Notes: a model not told the origin generated them from the letters alone. 29,419 nucleotides of DNA from TMED8 sp038125725 (GCA_038125725.1 JAYPEK010000048.1:1-29419); one strand, 5' to 3'; shown: positions 16,517 to 24,290, numbered from the stretch's first letter. Numbers and translations: made by a program.

Positions 16517-16581
16517 CCGGCAAAATTCGTGACCGCCGGTAAAGTGCCGGTGGTGTCGCGTGCCCAACGGGAACCTGAACC

Positions 16582-18717
16582 ATGGCAGAACAGCCTTTGG
16601 AAACGGAAGAACCGGGCACGGATCTGCCGGATGGCTTGGTCCCACCCGATGAGGACGCGCTGGAAAGCGCGGACGATAGCGATGGCTTGATGCCGCCGCA
16701 CAAGGAGCCCGAGTCCTCGGGACGCGGGGGACCGGTGCTTTTGCGCGAACGCTATCTCGTCGACAGCGGCGCGCGCCTGCCGGAGTTCGACCAGCCGTCT
16801 GCCAAGGCCTATGCGGTGGAAGACCGGCGCGACCTGGCCAACAAGGTCTTCGCCCTGGTCTGCACACCCGGCGTACCGGTGCGCATGGACGATATCATCG
16901 CCTTCCGGACCATGGACTTTCCTGGCGTACTGGCACTGATCGAATGGGAGGTCGTGCCCTGGCCGCCGCTCGGCCAGTCGGCGATGGTGGTAATCTACGA
17001 GAAGCCGCTGGGCGGTCGGGTCATCGATCGGCTCCGGCGCAAGGACGTGCGCATTACCGAATACGATGTGCCGCGCCGCCTGACCGAACCGTTGATCGAA
17101 GGCCTGCAGGCACTGAACGAGAAGATCGGCCCGCACCGGGCACTCCGCCCCGATAACCTCTATTACCTCGACGAGGACATGGAGGAAATGGTGCTTGGCC
17201 CGCATGTCACGGCGCCGCCGGGCTTCGATCAACCGGCCGATTTCGAGCCCATCGACCGCGCCACTTGCCAGCGCGAGGGCCGTGGCACCGGCGATATCCG
17301 TGACGACGTTTTCGCATTGGGCGTGACCATCATCCATATCGTCACCGGCTACAACCCGGTGGCCAAGGTGAAACCGGAGAACCTGATCCACCAGCGGCTC
17401 GAAAATGGCAGCTACACGGCGCTTTGCGGCAATACGCGGCTGCCGCTGCCGTTGATCGAGCCGCTGCGCAGCATGCTGGCCGACGATCCGGCGATCCGCT
17501 GGAACCATACCGAGGTCAACAACTGGGTAACCGGGCAAAAGACCAATCCGGTCAAGAAGATGTCATCGCCGCGCGCCGAGGTGCCGTTCCGGTTCCGCAA
17601 GCGCGAACATTTGACTCTGGGCACCCTCGCCTGGCATTTCGCGCAACACCCGTCCGACGCCGTACGCGCCGTGCAGTCCGACGACTTCGTCAACTGGATC
17701 AAACGTTATCCGGAAGGCAACGCCACGCTGGAAACCATCCGCGGTGCCGTGCAGACCGCAAAGTTCCATACCGAGAGCTATCAAGGCAGTGACGATTACC
17801 TGGTTTCGAAGCTCTCCAACATTCTCGATCCGACGGCGCCGATCCGCTACAAAAATCTCGCCTTCATGCCCGACGGCTTCGACCCCCTGCTGGCCGTCCA
17901 CTGGGGCGTCAAGGGCGATCCGCAGGAGGTCGCGCAGTTGTTGGCGCACGACATCCCCGGGCTCTGGTTCTCGTCCCGCGACAAGCTGAACAAGCCGCTG
18001 TTGGACGCGCAGAAGAACTTCGCCAAGCTCAAGAGCCTGCTCGCCATCAACGACCCCGGTTATGGCCTGGAGCGTGTCGTCTACGAGGCCAATCATGGTT
18101 TCGCCTGCATGAGCCCGCTGATAGCGAAAAACCATGTCGTCGTCATCGAACAATTGCTGCCGGCGCTCGAGCAGGCCGCCAACTCGGCCGACACATCGAG
18201 CCGGCCCATCGACCGGCATATCGCGGCCTTCATCGCGTCGCGCTTCGACCAGGACATTCACCCGCACCTGAAAGCGCTGGCCGCGCCCAAGGAAGACACG
18301 TCGATCATCGGCATGCTGAGCCTGCTGGCGTTCCTGCAATGGAAATTGCGCGCGCCCTCGATGCTGGCGCTGACCAGCTGGGTCGGCGGCCTGCTGGGGC
18401 CGGCGATCAACGCCTATCACAACCGCCACACCCGCGATCAGTTGGAAAAGGAAATCCCCCGCCTGGTGCGCAAGGGCAGCCTGCCGGAAATCTTCAACCT
18501 GATCGACGATGCCGAGAAGCGCCAGGAGGACGGCGAGGGTTTCCGCGCCGCGCAGGAGGAATGGCTGCAGGCGGAAGAGGAGATCCGCGACATCGAAGGC
18601 GCCGGCGAGGAACGCCTGACCAAGGCCGAACGATCCGGCCAGCAGGCGGCGGCCACCATTTCGATCATGCTGGGATTGACCGTGGTGTCGATCCTGCTGG
18701 TCATGGAAATCATGTAG
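16582..18717 (+). CDS. Membrane-anchored pseudokinase of unknown function
   Basis: A 711-residue protein. Residues 1-50 are acidic and disordered-looking. Residues 52-320 resemble a eukaryotic-type Ser/Thr kinase, but it looks inactive. The HRDLKPEN motif reads HRALRPDN (185-192), so the catalytic Asp is Ala; no DFG is seen, with VLGP at about 204-207 in its place; and no glycine-rich loop is recognisable. The C-lobe scaffold is kept: DIRDDVFALGVTIIHIVTG (238-256), and a late DPAIRW (302-307) matching the conserved Arg. Residues 330-560 form a large, mostly helical region I do not recognise. Hydrophobic stretches at 573-611, a charged coiled coil at about 617-685, and a terminal helix (689-709) suggest tail anchoring. 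A membrane protein gene starts ten bases after the stop. It probably acts as a scaffold or sensor; this is inference. Confidence 0.85.
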   Translation: MAEQPLETEEPGTDLPDGLVPPDEDALESADDSDGLMPPHKEPESSGRGGPVLLRERYLVDSGARLPEFDQPSAKAYAVEDRRDLANKVFALVCTPGVPVRMDDIIAFRTMDFPGVLALIEWEVVPWPPLGQSAMVVIYEKPLGGRVIDRLRRKDVRITEYDVPRRLTEPLIEGLQALNEKIGPHRALRPDNLYYLDEDMEEMVLGPHVTAPPGFDQPADFEPIDRATCQREGRGTGDIRDDVFALGVTIIHIVTGYNPVAKVKPENLIHQRLENGSYTALCGNTRLPLPLIEPLRSMLADDPAIRWNHTEVNNWVTGQKTNPVKKMSSPRAEVPFRFRKREHLTLGTLAWHFAQHPSDAVRAVQSDDFVNWIKRYPEGNATLETIRGAVQTAKFHTESYQGSDDYLVSKLSNILDPTAPIRYKNLAFMPDGFDPLLAVHWGVKGDPQEVAQLLAHDIPGLWFSSRDKLNKPLLDAQKNFAKLKSLLAINDPGYGLERVVYEANHGFACMSPLIAKNHVVVIEQLLPALEQAANSADTSSRPIDRHIAAFIASRFDQDIHPHLKALAAPKEDTSIIGMLSLLAFLQWKLRAPSMLALTSWVGGLLGPAINAYHNRHTRDQLEKEIPRLVRKGSLPEIFNLIDDAEKRQEDGEGFRAAQEEWLQAEEEIRDIEGAGEERLTKAERSGQQAAATISIMLGLTVVSILLVMEIM

Positions 18718-18726
18718 GGGCGCGTC

Positions 18727-19224
18727 ATGGCTGTAGGGAACGCGACCCAGGGCGGCAAGGATTGGAGCAAGGTTCTCGGCATGGGCACCGTCATGGTGCT
18801 GCTGGCGATTTTCTCGTTGCCGACGCTCATCGTGCTGCTCCCCGGCATGCTGCCGACCGGCGTCGCCAAGGTCTGCGACCGCACGGAACAGGGCTATGCC
18901 ACCTTCTGCGTCGGCGGTCTCAACCTGTGCGGGGTGTTTCCCTACCTGATGAAGCTATGGACTGACGACCATTCCATCAACGCCGCCGCCAATATCATCT
19001 CCGACATTTTCTCGATCCTGGTGATGTATTCGGCCGCCGGTTTCGGCTGGATGATGTTCATGGCGATCCCACCGGTGGTCAGCGCCTTCCTGACGGTGCT
19101 GGCGCAGCGCCGGGTGACGTTCCTGCGCACCCTGCAGGAAGACATCGTTACCGAATGGGGCCCGGAAGTCTCGATTATCGACAACACCGACAGCGCGCCG
19201 CCGCCCGCCAAAAAGCGCGGCTAA
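18727..19224 (+). CDS. Small multi-pass membrane protein paired with the pseudokinase
   Basis: A 165-residue protein with hydrophobic helices at about 17-40, 57-77 and 88-127; the last is long enough to be two. Three cysteines (50, 61, 68) lie between or in helices 1 and 2. Cys50 and Cys61 flank a short loop that could be periplasmic and disulfide-bonded. The C-terminal 35 residues are polar, end in a basic PPPAKKRG tail and are likely cytoplasmic. I do not recognise the family. It begins nine bases after the pseudokinase stop, with a GGGGCG ribosome-binding site overlapping the intergenic gap, so the two genes are almost certainly one operon and their products may form a complex. It is convergent with rpoH 20 bases away. 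Confidence 0.8.
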   Translation: MAVGNATQGGKDWSKVLGMGTVMVLLAIFSLPTLIVLLPGMLPTGVAKVCDRTEQGYATFCVGGLNLCGVFPYLMKLWTDDHSINAAANIISDIFSILVMYSAAGFGWMMFMAIPPVVSAFLTVLAQRRVTFLRTLQEDIVTEWGPEVSIIDNTDSAPPPAKKRG

Positions 19225-19244
19225 TCCGGAACAGACGAAAGACG

Positions 19245-20132
19245 TCAGTGCATGATGCGCTGGTCGATGACCGCGTTTTTGACTGTCTTGCGCAGTTTCT
19301 CGAAGGCGCGCACCTCGATCTGGCGCACCCGCTCGCGTGAGATGCCGTAGCGGTCGCTCAGGTGCTGCAGGGTCGACGGATCGTCCTTCATGCGCCGTTC
19401 GGTGATGATGTGACGCTCGCGCTCCGACAGCCCTTCCAGGGCATCCATCAACAGCGCCTTGCGGCCGGTGAATTCCTGCGCTTCGCCGATCAGGGTTTCC
19501 TGGTCGTCGTTGTCGTCGACCAGCCAATCCTGCCATTCACCCTCGCCTTCCTCGCGCAACGGCGCGTTGAGGGAATGGTCGCCGCCGCCCAGGCGCCGGT
19601 TCATGTTGATGACCTCGGTCTCCGAGACCTGCAGGCGCATGGAAATCTCGCGTACCTGCTCGGGCCTGAGATCGCCGTCTTCCAGCGCGCCGATATGCGC
19701 CTTCAGCTTGCGCAGGTTGAAGAAAAGCTTCTTCTGCGCCGCTGTGGTGCCCATCTTCACCAGCGACCAGGAATGCAGGATGTACTCCTGGATAGAGGCG
19801 CGGATCCACCACATGGCATAGGTCGCCAGCCGGAAGCCGCGCTCCGGATCGAACTTGTTGACCGCCTGCATCATGCCGACGTTGCCTTCGGCGATCAGGT
19901 CCGCCACCGGCAAGCCGTAGCCCCGGTATCCCATGGCGATTTTCGCCACCAGCCGCAGGTGGCTGGTAACCAGGAGTTCCATTGCCTGGGCGTCTTTCTT
20001 ATCGCGCCAGCGGCGCGCCAGATCCGCCTCCTGCTCGGCTTCCAGCATCGGATAAGTGCGGATGCGCCGCAGGTAGGCATTCAGATTGTCTTCGGGGAAG
20101 TAATTGGCCTGGTGGTTTCTCGCGCCCATCAT
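19245..20132 (-). CDS. rpoH: RNA polymerase sigma factor RpoH (sigma-32)
   Basis: A 295-residue heat-shock sigma factor directing RNA polymerase to chaperone and protease genes. Region 2 has LVTSHLRLVAKIAMGYRGYG and the promoter-melting segment FRLATYAMWWIRASIQEYIL. The RpoH box QKKLFFNLR (133-141) distinguishes it from RpoD. Region 4 ends in YGISRERVRQIEVRAFEKLR, the -35-binding helix. The start is the first of two tandem ATGs at 20132, with GAGG five bases upstream. It lies after rluD on the same strand, with a 110-base AT-biased gap. Alphaproteobacteria often carry more than one rpoH, so a paralogue elsewhere is possible. Confidence 0.97.
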   Translation of the reverse strand: MMGARNHQANYFPEDNLNAYLRRIRTYPMLEAEQEADLARRWRDKKDAQAMELLVTSHLRLVAKIAMGYRGYGLPVADLIAEGNVGMMQAVNKFDPERGFRLATYAMWWIRASIQEYILHSWSLVKMGTTAAQKKLFFNLRKLKAHIGALEDGDLRPEQVREISMRLQVSETEVINMNRRLGGGDHSLNAPLREEGEGEWQDWLVDDNDDQETLIGEAQEFTGRKALLMDALEGLSERERHIITERRMKDDPSTLQHLSDRYGISRERVRQIEVRAFEKLRKTVKNAVIDQRIMH

Positions 20133-20242
20133 ATTCGCCTCAACTTGCTCCGCCGCCGGTCGGGAACGGGGCCCATGGCGGCTGTCGTCTGGATCATCTG
20201 GGCGAACAATAGCTCACTTTTTTAGTCAAGTATAGAAAAAAT

Positions 20243-21217
20243 CTACATGTTATCTAAACACTCTACTATCTCATTGATTTTAATGTGTTTAATTGACTTT
20301 AGCCGTATATGCCTTCGGCCGTCCGGATGGTCAAAACCAAGCAAAATAGCATGGAGTAACTGGACTTCGGATTCCTGCAGGGCCGGGCGCAAGCAGTCGG
20401 GCGCATCGGCGGGACAGCGGCGCGGACCGCCGCCGTAAACGGGATCGCCCATGACCGGGTGCCCGATCGACGCCATGTGCACCCTGATCTGGTGTGTGCG
20501 CCCGGTTTCCAACCGGCACTCCACCAGCGACGCCAGGGTGCCGAACCGCCGGATCACGCGGTAATGGGTGATAGCCGGCTTGCCGCCGCGTTTCACCACC
20601 GCCATCTTCTTGCGGTTGCGCGGCGAGCGGCCGATGTTGCCGGTGACCGTCCCCGCCGCCGGCGTCGGCACGCCCCAGACCAAGGCCTTGTAGGCGCGCT
20701 CGATGCTATGCTCGGCGAACTGCGCCGCCAGGTGCTGATGGGCGCGGTCGGTCTTGGCGGCAACCAGAAGCCCGGATGTGTCCTTATCCAGCCGATGCAC
20801 GATCCCCGGCCGCGTCACCCCACCGATGCCAGCCAGTTGCCCGGCGCAATGATGCAGCAGCGCGTTCACCAGGGTGCCGTCGCCATGACCGGCGGCGGGA
20901 TGCACCACCAGGCCCGCGGGCTTGTCGATGACGATCAGGTGTTCGTCCTCATAGACGACGTCGAGGGGGATATCCTGGGGTTCCGGCTCGGCCGGCGCTG
21001 GCGGCGGCTCCGAGACCGTGTAGACGGCGCCGGCTTGCGCCTTTTGCGCCGGATTTGTCAGCGCCCGCCCGTCGGTGGCGGTGACGCGGCCGTCCTCGAT
21101 CAGGGCGCGGATGCGGGTGCGCGACAGCGCCGGCAGGGCGTCGGCCAGCACCCGGTCGACCCGCGCGCCCGCGGCATCGTCCTTCACCTTTACGGTGTAC
21201 CTTGCGCCCTCGCTCAT
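20243..21217 (-). CDS. rluD: 23S rRNA pseudouridine synthase, RluD/RluA family
   Basis: A 324-residue enzyme that isomerises uridines in 23S rRNA helix 69 (family knowledge for RluD). Residues 1-70 form an S4 RNA-binding domain. The catalytic motif HRLDKDTSGLLV has Asp144 as nucleophile. GRTHQIRVHMASIGHPVMGD is the conserved late motif. The last 20 codons are noticeably AT-rich compared with the body of the gene, yet still read as a plausible RluD C-terminus (INEIVECLDNM). The start is ATG at 21217. It is divergent from the small membrane protein gene across only 47 bases. Paralogue choice (RluD versus RluC) rests on the S4 domain, the overall sequence and context. Confidence 0.9.
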   Translation of the reverse strand: MSEGARYTVKVKDDAAGARVDRVLADALPALSRTRIRALIEDGRVTATDGRALTNPAQKAQAGAVYTVSEPPPAPAEPEPQDIPLDVVYEDEHLIVIDKPAGLVVHPAAGHGDGTLVNALLHHCAGQLAGIGGVTRPGIVHRLDKDTSGLLVAAKTDRAHQHLAAQFAEHSIERAYKALVWGVPTPAAGTVTGNIGRSPRNRKKMAVVKRGGKPAITHYRVIRRFGTLASLVECRLETGRTHQIRVHMASIGHPVMGDPVYGGGPRRCPADAPDCLRPALQESEVQLLHAILLGFDHPDGRRHIRLKSIKHIKINEIVECLDNM

Positions 21218-21264
21218 GCTAAACCGCCCTTCTTCGATGACCGGAACAAGACTGGACCGCTTCC

Positions 21265-21636
21265 ATGCGTTGGCTCAAGTCCCTTGTCACCTTACTCGGC
21301 GTTCTCATCGTCGGCGGATTGGTGCTTCTCGCCTACGGTTTCTACAAGAAATCGCAGAACCCCGACTGGCGCCTGACGCACCTGTTCTTCGAGCCGGCGC
21401 CCGCGCCACAGGCGGATCCCATGCCAGCAGTACAGCCGGTCATGCCGAAACCCACCGCCCCCGCCGCCTTCGGCGACGTCAATCTGGGCCTGGCAGCCGG
21501 CTGCTTGGTCACCGACGTGACCCCGGACGGACGCCGCCTCTACCTGACCATCGGACCGCCCGGCACCTGTCACCGGGTCATCGCGCTCGATGCCGAAACC
21601 GGCCAGGTCCTGGGCAATATCCGGCCAACGCCGTGA
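21265..21636 (+). CDS. Small single-pass membrane protein of unknown function
   Basis: A 123-residue protein with one N-terminal membrane helix (LVTLLGVLIVGGLVLLAYGF, 7-26), a Pro/Ala-rich linker (about 43-67), then a short beta-rich domain with CLVTDVTPDGRRLYLTIGPP and RVIALDAETGQVLG. The last segment resembles a single beta-propeller-like or PQQ-type blade. Two cysteines (about 80 and 102) could pair if the domain is periplasmic. The family is not recognised. The stop TGA at 21634-21636 overlaps the GTG start of the JAMM peptidase gene, so it is the first gene of a three-gene operon. Confidence 0.75.
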   Translation: MRWLKSLVTLLGVLIVGGLVLLAYGFYKKSQNPDWRLTHLFFEPAPAPQADPMPAVQPVMPKPTAPAAFGDVNLGLAAGCLVTDVTPDGRRLYLTIGPPGTCHRVIALDAETGQVLGNIRPTP

Positions 21637-22118
21637 TCCGCATGCCGGCGACTGCGCTGCGGCACATCGAAGACGCCGCGTGCGCGGCCTATCCGCATGA
21701 ATGCTGCGGCCTGTTGGCCGGCACCCGCGATGCGGACGGCGGCGTCACCGTCAGCCGCGCCGTCACCAGCCGCAATCTCGCCGAGGCCGACACCCTGGAC
21801 AGTTTCGAGGTCGATCCGCAGGTGCGGTTCGACCTGATGCGGGCGCTGGAGGCCGCCGGCGGCGGCGAAGAAATCGTCGGGCACTACCATTCCCACCCGG
21901 ATCACCCTGCAGTCCCCTCGGCGCGCGACCTGGCGATGGCTTACGAGCCCGATCTGATCTGGGTAATCGCCGCCAGCCGCCCCGACGGCATCGCCGAAGT
22001 GCGTGCTCACGCGCTTGATGCTGCGGGCACGCGGTTCTCGGAAATTCCATTGCAAATCACCGACGCCGACACCTATGGTTCGGCCACCACCTTCGACGAC
22101 GGAGACTTCGACACGTGA
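21633..22118 (+). CDS. JAMM/MPN+ (Mov34, M67) metallopeptidase
   Basis: A 161-residue zinc peptidase-like protein. The full JAMM signature is present: Glu23 in HECCGLLAG, then HSHPDHPAVPSARD, which fits H-x-H-x7-S-x2-D (His86, His88, Ser96, Asp99). Bacterial relatives cleave C-terminal extensions from ubiquitin-like sulfur carriers, or hydrolyse isopeptide bonds. The start was set at GTG 21633, where GTGA overlaps the previous stop; an in-frame ATG at 21642 is an alternative, and the larger ORF upstream is spurious. It also ends in a GTGA overlap with the aldolase gene, so all three genes are translationally coupled. No ThiS, MoaD or E1-like gene is nearby, so the substrate is unclear. Confidence 0.88.
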   Translation: MIRMPATALRHIEDAACAAYPHECCGLLAGTRDADGGVTVSRAVTSRNLAEADTLDSFEVDPQVRFDLMRALEAAGGGEEIVGHYHSHPDHPAVPSARDLAMAYEPDLIWVIAASRPDGIAEVRAHALDAAGTRFSEIPLQITDADTYGSATTFDDGDFDT

Positions 22119-23152
22119 ACTTCGCAAGCGACAACACCACGGGCGCCTCGCCCGAGGTCCTCGACGCCCTTATCGCCGCCAACGCCGGCGCGCAACCGGG
22201 ATACGGCAACGACGCGTTGACCCAGTCCGTCGAGCGGCGGCTTTGCGAAATCTTCGAAACCGATGCCAGCGTCTTCCTCGTGGCCACCGGCACAGCAGCC
22301 AATTCCCTGGCGCTTTCGGTGATGACGCCGAGCTACGGCGCGGTGCTCTGCCATTGGAGCAGTCATGTTTATGAAGACGAATGCGGCGCGCCGGAATTCT
22401 TCACCGGCGGCGCGCGCCTGATTCCCGTCGGTGGCGAGAACGGCAAGCTCGATGCCGGCGAATTGGACGAAAAGGCCCGCCACGGCCAGGGCGATGTGCA
22501 CATGCTGCAGCCCTCCGCCATGACCCTGACCCAGGTCGGCGAGATGGGCACCGTCTACAGCCTGGACGAGATCGCGACGCTCACCGAAATCGGCCGCCGG
22601 CACGGCCTCAAGGTGCACATGGACGGCGCACGCTTCGCCAATGCGCTGGTGGCGCTCGGCTGCTCGCCGGCCGAGATGAGCTGGAAGGCCGGCGTCGACG
22701 TGCTCTCGTTCGGTGCCACCAAGAACGGCGCCTTGGGCGTCGAGGCGGTCATTATTTTCGATCCGGCACTGGCCGAGAGCTTCGCCTTTCGGCGCAAGCG
22801 CGCCGGGCACCTGTTTTCCAAGATGCGGCTGTTGTCGGCGCAAATGGCCACCTACCTGGAAAACGATCTCTGGCTCAGGAACGCACGCCACGCCAACGCC
22901 ATGGCGGCGGAACTGCACAAAGGATTGGCGCAGATCAATAGCGTGCGTTTCCCCTTCAGCGCCGACGCCAACATGCTGTTCCCCGAGCTTCCCGCCGGCA
23001 TGGCCGATGCGCTACACGCCGACGGCTTCCAGTTCTACGACAACCGCTGGGCACCCGGCATCGTGCGGCTGGTGACGGCCTTCAATACGGATGAAAACGA
23101 CGTCGAGGCATTGATCGCGGCCGCACGCCGCCATGCCGGCGGCGGCGACTGA
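22115..23152 (+). CDS. ltaE: Low-specificity threonine aldolase (PLP enzyme)
   Basis: A 345-residue fold-type I PLP enzyme that splits L-threonine or allo-threonine into glycine and acetaldehyde. The family start FASDNTTGASPEVLDAL, the cofactor segment VATGTAANSLAL (56-67), the PLP-stacking HVYEDECGAPEF region, HMDGARFANA with the PLP-binding Asp, and the Schiff-base Lys203 in SFGATKNGALG are all visible. Length is normal. The GTG start at 22115 overlaps the JAMM stop, with GGAGA nine bases upstream. Other beta-hydroxy amino acids are possible substrates. The gene ends two bases from the stop of a convergent small ORF. Confidence 0.92.
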   Translation: MNFASDNTTGASPEVLDALIAANAGAQPGYGNDALTQSVERRLCEIFETDASVFLVATGTAANSLALSVMTPSYGAVLCHWSSHVYEDECGAPEFFTGGARLIPVGGENGKLDAGELDEKARHGQGDVHMLQPSAMTLTQVGEMGTVYSLDEIATLTEIGRRHGLKVHMDGARFANALVALGCSPAEMSWKAGVDVLSFGATKNGALGVEAVIIFDPALAESFAFRRKRAGHLFSKMRLLSAQMATYLENDLWLRNARHANAMAAELHKGLAQINSVRFPFSADANMLFPELPAGMADALHADGFQFYDNRWAPGIVRLVTAFNTDENDVEALIAAARRHAGGGD

Positions 23153-23154
23153 GC

Positions 23155-23367
23155 TCAGCTGTCCTTGGCGGAGAGCTCCGCTTCGTTGAGCGGCCGGAGA
23201 CCGACCGGTGCATGTTCGCTCAATTCCTCGCGCAGGACCGCGTGGCCGCGGCGCACACATTGGCGCAGATAGTCGAGCGGCGTCATGCCGGCCAGCGCCG
23301 CCCAGGTCTCGAGCCGCTGCCAATCATCGCCCGGCAGGAAGTCATCCAAATCGACGGATCTGCGCAT
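23155..23367 (-). CDS. Small protein of unknown function
   Basis: A 70-residue ORF with the start codon at 23367. It has a helical central part (LETWAALAGMTPLDYLRQCVRRGHAVLREEL) with basic patches, and an acidic C-terminus. The shape loosely recalls short ribbon-helix-helix or antitoxin-like proteins, but no partner gene is present and I do not recognise the family. Its stop is two bases from that of ltaE on the other strand. It could be a real small gene or a chance ORF in GC-rich DNA; its codon use looks like real coding sequence. Confidence 0.5.
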   Translation of the reverse strand: MRRSVDLDDFLPGDDWQRLETWAALAGMTPLDYLRQCVRRGHAVLREELSEHAPVGLRPLNEAELSAKDS

Positions 23368-23458
23368 GGTGGCCCCCGTTCATGATCGCCCACTCGCAAT
23401 CGATTGAGACTAGCGCGCTTTCCCTAACAAACGGTTGCCTATGGCCCACCATCAGCGC

Positions 23459-23486
23459 TTGCAGCCGACGGCGATCGGCGTATGAT
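23459..23486 (+). promoter_or_regulatory. Promoter of tRNA-Glu
   Basis: TTGCAG (23459-23464) and TATGAT (23481-23486) are 16 bases apart, placing the start near 23493, seven bases before the tRNA. This is a close match to the standard housekeeping promoter. Confidence 0.6.
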
Positions 23487-23499
23487 GCCGGCCTGCGCC

Positions 23500-23575
23500 G
23501 CCCCCTTCGTCTAGTGGCCTAGGACGCCGCCCTCTCACGGCGGAAACAGGGGTTCGAGTCCCCTAGGGGGCGCCA
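23500..23575 (+). tRNA. tRNA-Glu (anticodon CUC)
   Basis: A complete cloverleaf. The acceptor stem pairs GCCCCCT with AGGGGGC. The anticodon stem CCGCC/GGCGG holds the loop CT-CTC-AC, with anticodon CTC at 23534-23536. The T arm contains GGTTCGAGTCC. The discriminator is G, and CCA is encoded at 23573-23575. It is 76 bases long and reads GAG codons. It is followed closely by a hairpin terminator. tRNA 3' ends are common target sites for tyrosine-recombinase elements, and gene content changes right after this one. Confidence 0.97.
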
Positions 23576-23592
23576 ATGATTTCAATATCTTA

Positions 23593-23618
23593 GCTGCTCA
23601 TCTGGGCAGCGTTTTTAT
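23593..23618 (+). terminator. Rho-independent terminator after tRNA-Glu
   Basis: A seven-pair stem GCTGCTC/GGGCAGC (one G-U pair), with loop ATCT, is followed by GTTTTTATTT. It lies 18 bases after the tRNA 3' end. Confidence 0.75.
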
Positions 23619-23621
23619 TTC

Positions 23622-23641
23622 ATACGGAAATTATACGGAAA
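23622..23641. repeat. Short tandem direct repeat beside tRNA-Glu
   Basis: ATACGGAAA occurs at 23622-23630 and again at 23633-23641, 11 bases apart (about one DNA turn), in an AT-rich stretch just beyond the tRNA. It could be an arm-type recombinase binding site or the remnant of an attachment region. That role is inference; the repeat itself is read directly. Confidence 0.5.
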
Positions 23642-23672
23642 ACATAGATTAATAATCCGCCAGGGAGCGCTT

Positions 23673-24290
23673 CTAAAACTCAATCCCAAAGCGCTGCGCA
23701 GCCGCCATCAGGCTGGCATTTTCCAGGTAGACGATTTCTTCACACATTCCGAAATAGGTCTTCCAGTGCATGCCCTTCGGTTTGTCGGGAAAAGGCTGAT
23801 CAAATCCAGCATGTCCACCTAGCTTGCGACGCAGTTTGTGCGCTCGACTTGCCTGCCTGTCTGCGCGGCTCTCGTTTTGGCTTCGATATGCCATCCCATA
23901 CGCCTGCCGACTTGCGAACCAGTCGCCGCCATTAGCCAAGTATAACTTTGCCGTCCTAATGCCCCGTGCCGGGCAAATGAACCACCAGCGCAAGCCGCCG
24001 AAGTTGGGCCGCGTTGTCGTCAAATCGACTCTGTAATCTTCTGGTTTGTCGTTGCGCCTGTAGCGGAGGCGCATCCAGGCACTTTCGGTATAGGTCAAGT
24101 CGGCTTGATAGCCAATCGAAGCGACGTACTCACCATCGTCGACGGTTGACCACGTTAAGCTTCCTGATCTCCATGCGCCTGGGCAAACGTTTCCCTGCCG
24201 GATAAGGCGATTGAGATCGAGCACGAGACCATCTTCAACCACTGGCCGCGCCGACCATCTGTACCAATTACCTGAACCCAGACCACCCAT
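23673..24290 (-). CDS. GGLGSG-type orphan protein with a degenerate zinc ribbon
   Basis: A 205-residue protein beginning MGGLGSGNWYRW, a start I recall from a widespread family of unknown function found scattered in proteobacterial and phage-like DNA. The ORF opens at 24302, but the ATG at 24290 gives the family N-terminus and has GGAAAG just before it. In relatives, as I remember them, the middle region has a Cys4 zinc ribbon. Here it reads CPARG (106-110) and FASRQAYG (125-132), so only one of the four Cys is left. The LY, YRSQ and PFPDKPKGMHWKTY blocks are intact. It stands alone, beside tRNA-Glu, in DNA unlike the core genome. It may be a drifting gene or a variant with another fold support. 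Function is unknown. Confidence 0.65.
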   Translation of the reverse strand: MGGLGSGNWYRWSARPVVEDGLVLDLNRLIRQGNVCPGAWRSGSLTWSTVDDGEYVASIGYQADLTYTESAWMRLRYRRNDKPEDYRVDLTTTRPNFGGLRWWFICPARGIRTAKLYLANGGDWFASRQAYGMAYRSQNESRADRQASRAHKLRRKLGGHAGFDQPFPDKPKGMHWKTYFGMCEEIVYLENASLMAAAQRFGIEF

